Source of the DNA: JACNLN01 sp964626495
Lineage (GTDB): Bacteria; Fidelibacterota; Marinisomatia; Marinisomatales; CAZVFT01
Direction: 5' to 3'
Length of the DNA: 8,509 nucleotides
Assembly (NCBI GenBank): GCA_964626495.1
Contig: CAZVFT010000096.1
Location: 1 to 8,509 of the forward strand
Shown here: positions 1-7,072 of the stretch, piece by piece
Numbering within the stretch: position 1 is the first letter of the stretch
How the letters are laid out: each line of letters starts with the position of its first letter
Position numbers and translations under genes: made by a program
The notes under the pieces: model-generated
Databases searched by the model: none
What the model was told of the DNA's origin: nothing
What the model saw: the letters and a program-made list of their open reading frames with translations, nothing else

Positions 1-23
1 TTTTATTTAAATACTTCTTCGAG

Positions 24-39
24 TCTTTGTGTCTTTGTG
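24..39. repeat. 8-bp tandem repeat TCTTTGTG x2
   Basis: TCTTTGTG occurs twice back to back at 24-31 and 32-39, in the AT-rich flank downstream of the minus-strand membrane-protein gene. Short CTTTGTG-type repeats are common between genes in some environmental bacteria, but no function can be assigned here. No good hairpin terminator is visible in 1-107 for the minus-strand gene. Confidence 0.5.
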
Positions 40-107
40 GTGAATTTTTCAGGTTCATTAACCAAAGATGAAACATTAAATATTTTATGTGGATTTGTTT
101 CTAAAAC

Positions 108-1373
108 CTAAAACCGAAGTGTCATATTCAAGCCAGGAGATAACCGGTCTGCATTATGTATCACCGTCGGCTGGAATGACAAATTGAATCGCCGAGACTC
201 ATTTGACGCAGTCACAATACGCCGTTTTGAAACCGCTTTGTACGTAAAATAAAACCCTGCCGTTACCGAGGCAACATCTATGAACCTGGCACCATCATTC
301 TCATAATCCAAATCGGCGAGTAAGGCGATCCCAACCCACGTCAGATAACCTGCGGCAGACCCAAGTGCAACGAGACCTGCATCACCAGTGGTCAAATCCA
401 CATTTTGAATTAGTCTATCCGATAGATACGTATATCCGTTTACTGTAGCCAGCCCCAACAGCATAATCTCTCTGTATTCTTCTAAATTAAGTGCAAAGGA
501 TAACTCAAACCAGGATAACAATCCAACGATCGTGCCAATACTAACAAATGATGCATCACCTCGTGTGTAGGGTTTATTCATCACATATTTGTGTGTGTAA
601 TATCCCCCGGCTAAAGTTCCAGCATACGTGAGTGGGATTCCGACTCTTAACCAGGTCTCGTTAAGTTCATCAGGAATGTCGGTAATCAGCGAATATAATC
701 CCCAGGTATTAAAACCGGCAAGCCCGCTTCCGCCAGTGATCATTTGTGTTTGCCCGTTTGTGGGATTCCATTTTCGATATAGCCGGTCTGCCTGCCAGAT
801 ACCAATGGGGGCCCCCACCATCATATAGGTAAGCGTGATTTTACCATCCGGATCCATATCCGCCCAGTTCTCAAACCCAACTAATGCAATTAATGGATAT
901 ACAGAAGCGATACCAAGACTTGCCCCATAATTCTGAGATAAAGCTCTACCATAAGAAATATCCATATTTTTTGTATACATCCAGGTTGAATAAAACCCTC
1001 CGGCAAACAATAAAAATTGCATTCCACCACGAACTTTTTCATCTTCAATATCTAAAATATATGGGATTGCATTTCCGTATAATCCATTTCCTAAAAGCAT
1101 GTTTTGGTAGATAATCCACCATCGACCTTCTTGATTTCTAATTATTGCAGACTCAGGTGTTTCAGATTCACGCCATTTCTGTTGAATTCTTAGAACCTCA
1201 TCTTCTTCCATTCCAAAAGAGGCCTGAAGCGCATTTAATAACGATAATTCTTCAATAGTAATAATGCTGTCCTCCATTGCAACTGAATAGAGACTGCTAT
1301 ATGTTTCGACATGTGTTTGCGTAAAAACACATGTTATGGCAAGCAAGATTGTGACAAATAATGTTTTTTTCAT
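108..1373 (-). CDS. exported multi-repeat membrane protein of unknown function
   Basis: I do not recognise this 421-residue protein as a named family. It starts MKKTLFVTILLAITCVFTQT, a typical cleavable signal peptide (positive N-end, hydrophobic core to about residue 17). Residues 33-68 are acidic and helical. From about residue 83 to 382 there are roughly five copies of a module of about 60 residues. Each copy has a Gly-rich hydrophobic helix, a polar turn with acidic residues, a second hydrophobic helix ending in G-(F/Y)-aromatic, then a basic or polar linker. Linker examples are TRGDAS (270-275) and TTGDAG (328-333). The C-terminus (about 395-421) looks like beta strands and ends LNMTLRF; a terminal Phe is usual for outer-membrane proteins. 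The module helices look more like an inner-membrane protein, so location is unresolved. The ATG at 1371-1373 (complement) is chosen because the signal peptide begins there; the Shine-Dalgarno is weak. It is divergent from the defence operon and probably unrelated to it. Confidence 0.85.
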   Translation of the reverse strand: MKKTLFVTILLAITCVFTQTHVETYSSLYSVAMEDSIITIEELSLLNALQASFGMEEDEVLRIQQKWRESETPESAIIRNQEGRWWIIYQNMLLGNGLYGNAIPYILDIEDEKVRGGMQFLLFAGGFYSTWMYTKNMDISYGRALSQNYGASLGIASVYPLIALVGFENWADMDPDGKITLTYMMVGAPIGIWQADRLYRKWNPTNGQTQMITGGSGLAGFNTWGLYSLITDIPDELNETWLRVGIPLTYAGTLAGGYYTHKYVMNKPYTRGDASFVSIGTIVGLLSWFELSFALNLEEYREIMLLGLATVNGYTYLSDRLIQNVDLTTGDAGLVALGSAAGYLTWVGIALLADLDYENDGARFIDVASVTAGFYFTYKAVSKRRIVTASNESRRFNLSFQPTVIHNADRLSPGLNMTLRF

Positions 1374-1504
1374 GACAGACTCAATGAATACTACATATGT
1401 TAGTTGAGAATCACTAATTCAATATCCATTAACACAAAATATTTTACACTTATTTCTGATTATTTCCTTTAGTTTTTATGATTGGACTCAAGAAACCGCT
1501 AATT

Positions 1505-1548
1505 GCCCCGATACGTTCATTCTTCGCTACACGGGGGCAGGTGTTTTT
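1505..1548 (+). terminator. weak hairpin plus T-run, possible terminator
   Basis: GCCCCG (1505-1510) can pair with CGGGGGC (1532-1538) with one bulged G, across a loop of about 21 nt. TTTTT follows at 1544-1548. The GC-rich arms stand out in an AT-rich gap. However, the loop is long and no plus-strand gene ends upstream in this window, so it may be a relic or chance. Confidence 0.2.
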
Positions 1549-1559
1549 AAAAATTACGA

Positions 1560-1643
1560 TTAATCATCCATCATAATCTTTAAACCAGTCCTGGATAACA
1601 GGTATTTATTAAAACCGTCTATCACCACATTAATATAATCCAT
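1560..1643 (-). CDS. possible 27-residue ORF or gene remnant
   Basis: The reading frame MDYINVVIDGFNKYLL... runs 27 residues from CAT at 1641-1643 to the stop at 1560-1562. A GGAGGA Shine-Dalgarno-like sequence (TCCTCC on the plus strand, 1656-1661) lies 12 nt upstream, rather far. The frame stays open upstream without an ATG for about 12 codons. No family is recognised. It could be a small gene, a remnant of a larger one, or chance. Confidence 0.15.
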   Translation of the reverse strand: MDYINVVIDGFNKYLLSRTGLKIMMDD

Positions 1644-1733
1644 TTTGACAAAAAGTCCTCCATTTGTTGGTTGTTTTTCTTATGCCAGAGAAAGTCTTAA
1701 AAACATTAACACACAATGGTTGTGAAACCTTAT

Positions 1734-1762
1734 TTTTGAGATGAGTTATGAGACAGTATAAA
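1734..1762 (+). promoter_or_regulatory. candidate sigma-70-like promoter for the defence operon
   Basis: TATAAA at 1757-1762 makes a good -10 box. TTTTGA at 1734-1739 is a poor -35 box at the ideal 17-bp spacing. The promoter would read rightward into the mini-ORFs at 1781-1953 and then the AlbA_2 gene. In an AT-rich gap such matches arise by chance, so this is only a candidate. Confidence 0.3.
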
Positions 1763-1780
1763 TAAGAATTAGGGTTAAAT

Positions 1781-1873
1781 ATGAAACTTATCAGGAAAGT
1801 TTCAGAAGCGGCGGATTTTGAGATGGGAAGCAGTATTGTAGTATTGATTATATTAAAAGCGAGAATATTATGA
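1781..1873 (+). CDS. possible 30-residue leader or small ORF
   Basis: An ATG at 1781 is preceded by AGGG (1771-1774) at 6-nt spacing and lies just downstream of a candidate -10 box. The 30-residue product begins MKLIRKVSEAADF and ends with a hydrophobic stretch (SSIVVLIILKARIL). Its TGA overlaps the ATG of the next mini-ORF (ATGA, 1870-1873). The promoter, ribosome site and overlap make translation plausible. No homology is recognised, and it could equally be a decayed gene start. Confidence 0.25.
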   Translation: MKLIRKVSEAADFEMGSSIVVLIILKARIL

Positions 1874-1953
1874 CTGATATGAAAGAGTTTGATTTAGACG
1901 ATAGTGTTATGGAGAATTATAAGTTATTTGAAGGTGTGGTGTGTAAGATATGA
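1870..1953 (+). CDS. possible 27-residue small ORF coupled to the preceding one
   Basis: The product begins MTDMKEFDLDDSVMENYKLF and is strongly acidic. It starts in an ATGA overlap with the preceding mini-ORF and stops immediately before the 20-bp tandem repeat. The same frame is open upstream for about 16 codons, which also fits the remnant of a longer gene. No function can be assigned. Confidence 0.2.
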   Translation: MTDMKEFDLDDSVMENYKLFEGVVCKI

Positions 1954-1958
1954 TAGTT

Positions 1959-1998
1959 CGACTTCGCTCACTAATCATCGACTTCTCTCACTAATCAT
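1959..1998. repeat. 20-bp imperfect tandem repeat
   Basis: CGACTTCGCTCACTAATCAT (1959-1978) is followed directly by CGACTTCTCTCACTAATCAT (1979-1998), one mismatch in 20. It lies 31 bp upstream of the AlbA_2 gene, so it could be a paired protein-binding site or part of a dispersed intergenic repeat. No other copy is seen in the window. Confidence 0.7.
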
Positions 1999-2029
1999 AG
2001 ATAAGATGGGAAAAAATTGAGAATAGGAA

Positions 2030-3379
2030 TTGGGAATGATTAACATTGATTCGTTAATAAGGCAGCACGAAAGTAAAACACTTGAATTCAAAGAAAACAC
2101 GAATTCAATAGATAGAATTGTAAAAACAGCCATTGCATTTGCAAATACTGCAGGTGGTCAAATACTTATTGGTGTAGGTGACGATAAACAAATTATCGGA
2201 TTGACAGATCCCCAAATAGATGAAGAACGAATAACGAATGTATTTTCAGATAGCATTTCCCCCAAATTACTTATGGGTATTCATCGAATAACGCATAATA
2301 AGAAAGAATTGTTATTAGTCGAAATACCAAATCATATTGCTCCGTTTTATTTAATTAGTAAGGGATATCCTGATGGTGTTTATGTTCGCTATGGTTCTAC
2401 TAATAGACAAGCCGGCAATGAGTTAGTCAAAGAAATGGTACTACTTGCTCGCAATAAGGCATTTGATGAACAACCCTGTGTTGAGCCTGTTGCAGAGATT
2501 GATTTTCAATATATCGAATCGGTTTATAAAGAAAAAAACTTTACAGTAACCAAAGAAAAACTTATTACAGAAAATGTTCTTTGTCGCTATCAGAATAAAT
2601 CAATTCCCACAGTGGGTGGTGCATTATTATTTGCGAAAAATCATCAAGAATTATTTCCTGATGCAGCCATTCGCTGTGGACGATTTCACGGGACAACCAA
2701 ATCAAATATTCTTGATGATAAATATTTGTCTGGGCATTTAATTGATTTAATTGATCAAACCATACAATTTGTAGAACGACATACAAATCAATCGATAGAA
2801 ATAGGGAGATCGACACACGAAATCGTTCCGGAGTATCCAGTAAAAGCCATTCGCGAAGCCATTATTAATGCTATTGTTCACGCCGATTATATGATTTCAG
2901 GGAGTTCAATTCAAGTAGCCATTTTTGACAATAGAATTGAGGTTACAAATCCTGGTGGATTGCCATTCGGTCAAACGATTGAATCTGCAGTATCTGGAGT
3001 TTCCCGATTAAGAAATAAGGTTATCGGGGGCGTTTTTCATCGTTTGGGTTTCATTAATCGTTGGGGGTCCGGCATTGGAAGAATACTGGATGAGTGTGAA
3101 TCGGTTCTATTACCTATACCCACTTTCCAAGAGTTAGGGAATCATTTCCGTGTTACACTTTTTAATACTACAAATAAATCTAATGTGAAACAGTATTATG
3201 AAATTAAGGTTTTGCGCTTCATCAGAGAACAGGGGAAGATTGTTCGGCAGGATGTTATGAATGTTTGTAAATTGAACAAAGACCAAGCCTATCGTTTGCT
3301 GGATAAAATGAGCACCAATGGTCGTATTATAAAACAAGGTGTCGGTAAGGGTGCATATTATGAACTTCCCCAGGAGTAA
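2030..3379 (+). CDS. AlbA_2 (Schlafen-like) / GHKL-ATPase / winged-helix protein
   Basis: This 449-residue protein belongs to the widespread 'ATP-binding protein / RecG-like transcriptional regulator' family; it is not the RecG helicase. The AlbA_2 nucleic-acid-binding domain covers about residues 10-135, with ESKTLEFKEN (14-23), FANTAGGQILIGVGDD (37-52) and YVRYGSTNRQAG (118-129). A HATPase_c_4 region follows at about 270-375. There the N-box-like REAIINAIVHAD (275-286) binds ATP-Mg in the GHKL fold, with IEVTNPGGLPFG (303-314) and HRLGFINRWGSGIGRI (337-352). A winged helix occupies about 390-449. The family often acts as a DNA- or RNA-binding regulator and is frequent in defence islands. 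The start is uncertain: TTG at 2030 gives the full frame, while ATG at 2036 removes two residues and is my preference, although neither has a clear Shine-Dalgarno. It shares a strand with the genes downstream and overlaps the next one, so it probably belongs to the operon, perhaps as regulator or sensor. Confidence 0.85.
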   Translation: MGMINIDSLIRQHESKTLEFKENTNSIDRIVKTAIAFANTAGGQILIGVGDDKQIIGLTDPQIDEERITNVFSDSISPKLLMGIHRITHNKKELLLVEIPNHIAPFYLISKGYPDGVYVRYGSTNRQAGNELVKEMVLLARNKAFDEQPCVEPVAEIDFQYIESVYKEKNFTVTKEKLITENVLCRYQNKSIPTVGGALLFAKNHQELFPDAAIRCGRFHGTTKSNILDDKYLSGHLIDLIDQTIQFVERHTNQSIEIGRSTHEIVPEYPVKAIREAIINAIVHADYMISGSSIQVAIFDNRIEVTNPGGLPFGQTIESAVSGVSRLRNKVIGGVFHRLGFINRWGSGIGRILDECESVLLPIPTFQELGNHFRVTLFNTTNKSNVKQYYEIKVLRFIREQGKIVRQDVMNVCKLNKDQAYRLLDKMSTNGRIIKQGVGKGAYYELPQE

Positions 3380-3620
3380 TTTTACACGCGGTTTACACGC
3401 TGTTGGTGTGGATCAAACAATTGACAATTATGTTGATAGGCTTGTAACTCACAGTAGATACAGAAGATGCAGGGATACTGATATCGCATTATTTACACGC
3501 GGTTTACACACAAATCCTCTTCTTGCAGATCCAATGTATCGTGCTGGTTTGAGAGACAGATTAATCCATGCTTATTTGGGGATTGATTATAAATTGGTTT
3601 TGTATCAAAAAGAAGAATAG
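3360..3620 (+). CDS. short HepT-like (HEPN/DUF86) C-terminal fragment, probably degenerate
   Basis: The gene encodes 86 residues from ATG 3360, which has AAGGG (3347-3351) at 8-nt spacing and overlaps the end of the AlbA_2 gene. A GTG at 3339 in the same frame is less likely. Residues 63-80 read GLRDRLIHAYLGIDYKLV, close to the C-terminal helix of HepT toxins. They contain the exact RX4HXY motif (R65, H70, Y72), which in HepT is the RNase site and the tyrosine that MntA AMPylates. Full HepT proteins are usually about 110-145 residues, and the upstream 45-50 residues here do not resemble the HepT four-helix core. They carry FTRGLH twice (8-13 and 45-50), encoded by an 18-bp direct repeat. The gene may be a rearranged remnant of a HepT-MntA module; no MntA partner is present. 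It could still be translated because its ribosome site is good. Confidence 0.45.
   Translation: MNFPRSNFTRGLHAVGVDQTIDNYVDRLVTHSRYRRCRDTDIALFTRGLHTNPLLADPMYRAGLRDRLIHAYLGIDYKLVLYQKEE
3381..3509. repeat. 18-bp direct repeat with nested heptamers
   Basis: TTTACACGCGGTTTACAC occurs exactly at 3381-3398 and 3492-3509, 111 bp apart (37 codons, so both encode FTRGLH in the same frame). Each copy contains TTTACAC twice, 11 bp apart. The first copy extends this into an 11-bp near-tandem repeat (TTTACACGCGG then TTTACACGCTG). The bases on either side differ between copies, so the repeat ends are sharp. Possible sources are duplication, a decayed insertion or iteron-like binding sites. Confidence 0.75.
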
Positions 3621-3637
3621 CTTGAATTATTATCACA

Positions 3638-6600
3638 ATGGCTGATATACGAGTAAAACCAAATCAAATATTAATTGGATCACTATTCAACGAACCAATG
3701 AAAGTGGTCACAATCCAACAACAAGGAAATGATGTATTATCATTGGGTCTTGTTGGCACACAAACGGAAAGATTCAGGAGTGTTAATCTAAAACCTGAAG
3801 ATTTAGATACTCTACAGATTCTTGATTCAGTTTACTCTTATAATTCCGATGGTAAACTAATACGTCTTGGGCTGCAGGCATACCAGTTAGGGATCGCTTA
3901 CGAATATGATCCCTATTTTGGTCTTTCTATCTCTCGTGTAGATCCGTTACCTCACCAGCTGGAAGCTATTTACAATTATTTATTGAAAACGGCTCGTGTA
4001 CGATTTCTTTTAGCCGACGATGCGGGAGCAGGAAAAACAATAATGGCTGGACTTTTGATCCGTGAACTAAAAATGAGAGGGTTAATTAAGCGGATTTTAA
4101 TCGTCTGTCCTGCTAACTTATCTTTTCAGTGGCAGCGTGAAATGAAGGATAAATTTGACGAGAAGTTTCAGGTGATGAAGGGCAGGGACCTAAAGGAACA
4201 ATATGGTGTCAATCAATGGCTGGAAAAAGATCAGGTTATTACATCGCTCGATCTTGCTAAACGTGATGAAATCTTACCTAGTCTTAAACAAGTGGATTGG
4301 GATCTTGTTATAATTGATGAAGCTCACCGAATGTCTGCTAGAGATGAATCCCATAAAAGCCTGCGCTACAAATTAGGTGAATTATTAAGAGATATTTCTG
4401 ATCATGTGTTGCTAATGACGGCAACACCACACAAAGGTGATCCAAACAATTTCACCTTATTCTTGCAACTATTGGACCAAGATGTTTACGCTGATGTGAA
4501 ATCTATTAAAACTGCGATGGAAAGACGAAAAGCGCCTTTCTATTTACGCCGAGTAAAAGAGGCCATGGTTTATTTTCCAGATAAGCAGGAAGATGGCACT
4601 TGGGTAGCTAAAAAAATCTTTACCGAACGGATTCCAAATACGGTTGGATTCAAGATTGACGGAGATGAATTTGAATTATACAAAGCAATATCCCAGTTCA
4701 TCAAAAGACAGAGTGCACGGGCAGCAGCTAATGAAGATGATCCTAGATCTAGAGCAGTTGGATTCCTAATGAGCCTTTATCAGAGACGGTTGGCTTCCAG
4801 TACGCATTCACTTCGCAAATCACTTGAAAACAGAGCAAAACGATTGGAGAACCTTTTAGCCCATGCCGAAGAGTTAAAACAGATTGCACCACCGTATCTT
4901 CCTACACCGGAAGAAATGGAAGAAATGGAAGATTTCGAAAGGGAACATTTTGAACGAATACTGGAAGCGATTACGATATCAAACAATGCTGATGAAATAC
5001 AATTGGAAATTGAGGAATTAAAAGAATTTGCCATTCACGCCAAAACCGTAGAGGATTCAGGAATAGAAGCGAAATTGTCCAAACTGAAATCTCTTCTTCA
5101 AAAAGAAGGCTTTTATGAAGATCATACAAAAAGGTTGCTGATTTTTACAGAATACAAAGACACTTTAAAGTATCTGGAAAAGAATTTATCAGATTGGGGA
5201 TTCAAGGTTGGTTGTATTCACGGCAGCATGAAGCCAGGATCCAGGGACGAAGTAGGATCACGTATTTTCGTAGAACAGCAGTTTTGGCAAAACGATGTTC
5301 AGATACTTTTAGCTACCGAAGCAGCGGGAGAAGGTATAAATCTGCATTGCTGCAATATCATGTTCAATTACGATATCCCTTGGAATCCAAATCGGCTGGA
5401 ACAGCGTATGGGAAGGATCCACCGTTATGGTCAGAAGAAGGATTGTCTGATTTTCAATTTTGTGGCTACTAATACAATCGAAGGTAAAGTTCTGTCCAAA
5501 TTGTTAGATAAATTACAGAATATTAGAGACGCATTAGATGATGATGCAGTTTTCAATGTAATTGGTGAAGTCTTGCCTGCAAACCACATAGAAAGAATAT
5601 TAAGAGATTACTACGCAGGAAAGCTGGGTGATGAGGATCTTGAAGAAAGGATTTTAAGAAATATTGACGAAGATCATTTCAAAGCGATTTGTCAAAATGC
5701 ATTAGAAGGGCTTGCTACAAAAAAGATTAACTTGGAGATGCTGGTTGAACGAAAAGCTAAAGCACAGGAAAAACGTATTGTTCCCGAAACCATTGCTCGG
5801 TTTATTTATGATTCATCCGCTTTGGCAAATCTAACTGTTAAGCCAGTTAAAAAGATTCCCTTCACTTTTGACACGAGTAAAACACCATCTATCCTTCTGA
5901 AATACGAACGACAAAGAGACTGGCGATTGCCCCCAATAGCCAACAAGTATCCTCGCTTTTCGACGGACCGAAAAATAGCTGAGAACCTTACTCTTGAATG
6001 GATGACGCCAGGCCACCCTTTGTTTGAATCCTTACGCAGACATACAGTGGAAAAAGCCCAAGAATCTTTAAGTAAAGGAGCATGTTATTACTCAATCCAA
6101 CATGATACACCATCCAGAATTGACTTTTTCAGAGCTAGAGTAGTAGACGGTCTTGGAGAAATCGTTCACGAGAAATTATTTGCAGTGGAAACAACCAGTG
6201 CTGGTGAGTTGAAATACCAGGATCCAGCTATTCTGGGGAATTTTTCACCTGCGCACACGTCGGATACTTTGCCTTCGATACCTGAAGAAACAAACCCTGT
6301 TGAATGGTTGAGCCAGCATGTCTTAGAACCATTCTTACAAGAAATTAAAAATGAACGAGTTGGTGAAATTAAAAGGATAACAGAACATGTTGAGCTTTCT
6401 TTAACAGAATTACTTGGGAAAATTGATCAAGAAATCGGCCTGGCCAGTGAAGAAATCGAACAGGGTATTAAAGGAGCACAAGGACGTATGGCGAGGGCAG
6501 AAAATCGCCATGCTGAAATGTTCAATCGCAGAGAACAGCGAAAGGCTGAACTCATTCAACAGCGGTCGCTATCATTGCAAGCTGTTGATCCAGTAACCAG

Positions 6601-7072
6601 TATTATTGTTCTGCCACACCCTGACCGGGAAACACCTGAAGTGCGGAGAATGCGTCCTAACCCTGAAACTGAAATGATTGCCATGCGGGTGGTGATGGAG
6701 TATGAAGAGTCTCAAGGACGGGTAGTGGAAGATGTTCATAAGCAGAACTTGGGCTACGATATCACAAGTTTAGATAGAGAAACAGGCGAGTTGCGACTAA
6801 TAGAGATCAAAGGTTTGCAGGATAGGACAGGTACAATTCTGTTAACCCCTAATGAGCAGCGTGTTGCCCAAGACAGACCCGACTGCTACTGGCTCTACAT
6901 TGTAACGAATTGTGGTGATAAGCCTTTAATGCATGAACCAATATTAAATCCAGCCAAATTTCCTTGGCATGAGGTAAGCAAAGTGCAGCACTACTACCTG
7001 AATGTGGATGCCATGACGAAGCCCATGAAAATCAGCGATAGCAGCAGGTTGGATAGGGGAAAAGGCGCATGA
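3638..7072 (+). CDS. SNF2-type helicase with C-terminal DUF3883 nuclease-like domain (DrmD-like)
   Basis: This 1144-residue cytoplasmic ATPase should translocate on or remodel DNA. The first RecA lobe has Walker A DDAGAGKT (127-134), DEAH (227-230) and motif III TATPHKG (261-267). The second lobe has motif V LLATEAAGEGINLH (557-570) and motif VI QRMGRIHRYGQ (589-599). An acidic, coiled-coil-prone insert (about 395-490, including EEMEEMED) separates the lobes. A second long helical region covers about 900-980. Residues about 1008-1100 match DUF3883 (NO VEIN C-terminal domain), with NLGYDITS (1037-1044), IEIKG (1055-1059) and LTPNEQ (1069-1074). D1041 and E1056-x-K1058 fit a PD-(D/E)xK nuclease core. 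Length and architecture resemble DISARM DrmD and other defence SNF2 helicases. The start is ATG 3638, 17 nt after the small gene, with no clear Shine-Dalgarno, so translation may be coupled. The 3' third is more GC-rich than the 5' part. The helicase call is firm; the DrmD assignment is inference, and the gene could belong to another DUF1156-linked system. Confidence 0.92.
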   Translation: MADIRVKPNQILIGSLFNEPMKVVTIQQQGNDVLSLGLVGTQTERFRSVNLKPEDLDTLQILDSVYSYNSDGKLIRLGLQAYQLGIAYEYDPYFGLSISRVDPLPHQLEAIYNYLLKTARVRFLLADDAGAGKTIMAGLLIRELKMRGLIKRILIVCPANLSFQWQREMKDKFDEKFQVMKGRDLKEQYGVNQWLEKDQVITSLDLAKRDEILPSLKQVDWDLVIIDEAHRMSARDESHKSLRYKLGELLRDISDHVLLMTATPHKGDPNNFTLFLQLLDQDVYADVKSIKTAMERRKAPFYLRRVKEAMVYFPDKQEDGTWVAKKIFTERIPNTVGFKIDGDEFELYKAISQFIKRQSARAAANEDDPRSRAVGFLMSLYQRRLASSTHSLRKSLENRAKRLENLLAHAEELKQIAPPYLPTPEEMEEMEDFEREHFERILEAITISNNADEIQLEIEELKEFAIHAKTVEDSGIEAKLSKLKSLLQKEGFYEDHTKRLLIFTEYKDTLKYLEKNLSDWGFKVGCIHGSMKPGSRDEVGSRIFVEQQFWQNDVQILLATEAAGEGINLHCCNIMFNYDIPWNPNRLEQRMGRIHRYGQKKDCLIFNFVATNTIEGKVLSKLLDKLQNIRDALDDDAVFNVIGEVLPANHIERILRDYYAGKLGDEDLEERILRNIDEDHFKAICQNALEGLATKKINLEMLVERKAKAQEKRIVPETIARFIYDSSALANLTVKPVKKIPFTFDTSKTPSILLKYERQRDWRLPPIANKYPRFSTDRKIAENLTLEWMTPGHPLFESLRRHTVEKAQESLSKGACYYSIQHDTPSRIDFFRARVVDGLGEIVHEKLFAVETTSAGELKYQDPAILGNFSPAHTSDTLPSIPEETNPVEWLSQHVLEPFLQEIKNERVGEIKRITEHVELSLTELLGKIDQEIGLASEEIEQGIKGAQGRMARAENRHAEMFNRREQRKAELIQQRSLSLQAVDPVTSIIVLPHPDRETPEVRRMRPNPETEMIAMRVVMEYEESQGRVVEDVHKQNLGYDITSLDRETGELRLIEIKGLQDRTGTILLTPNEQRVAQDRPDCYWLYIVTNCGDKPLMHEPILNPAKFPWHEVSKVQHYYLNVDAMTKPMKISDSSRLDRGKGA

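Larger units (their letters stand above)
1374..2029. other. divergent intergenic region, 656 bp
   Basis: This AT-rich gap separates the minus-strand membrane-protein gene from the plus-strand AlbA_2 gene. It holds a weak hairpin followed by T residues (1505-1548), a possible 27-codon minus-strand ORF (1560-1643) and a short inverted repeat CACAA-TGG-TTGTG (1712-1724). It also holds a candidate promoter (1734-1762), two overlapping mini-ORFs (1781-1953) and a 20-bp tandem repeat (1959-1998). No tRNA, rRNA or CRISPR array is seen. The many small degraded-looking ORFs suggest gene remnants or a regulatory leader. Confidence 0.5.

Noticed and set aside
628..1114. Plus-strand ORFs opposite the membrane-protein gene (628-828, 884-1114)
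   Set aside because: The minus-strand frame has a signal peptide and repeated modules along its whole length. The plus-strand products resemble nothing and overlap it fully.
1712..1724. Inverted repeat CACAA-TGG-TTGTG as an operator
   Set aside because: Five-base arms in an AT-rich gap are easily found by chance, and no second copy is seen.
1959..1998. CRISPR array
   Set aside because: There are just two contiguous 20-bp units with no spacers, and no cas genes are nearby.
2030..3379. RecG DNA helicase
   Set aside because: Proteins of this family are often labelled RecG-like, but no helicase motifs (Walker A, DEAH) are present. The domains are AlbA_2, GHKL ATPase and winged helix.
3360..3620. 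A complete HepT-MntA toxin-antitoxin pair
   Set aside because: Only the C-terminal HepT-like helix is recognisable, and no MntA nucleotidyltransferase gene lies on either side. It is listed as a fragment.
4780..5034. 84-codon minus-strand ORF inside the helicase gene (and similar ones at 7032-7292, 8130-8375 and 2565-2816)
   Set aside because: They lie opposite well-supported genes, have low-complexity or nonsensical products and no ribosome sites; they are shadows of the true frames.
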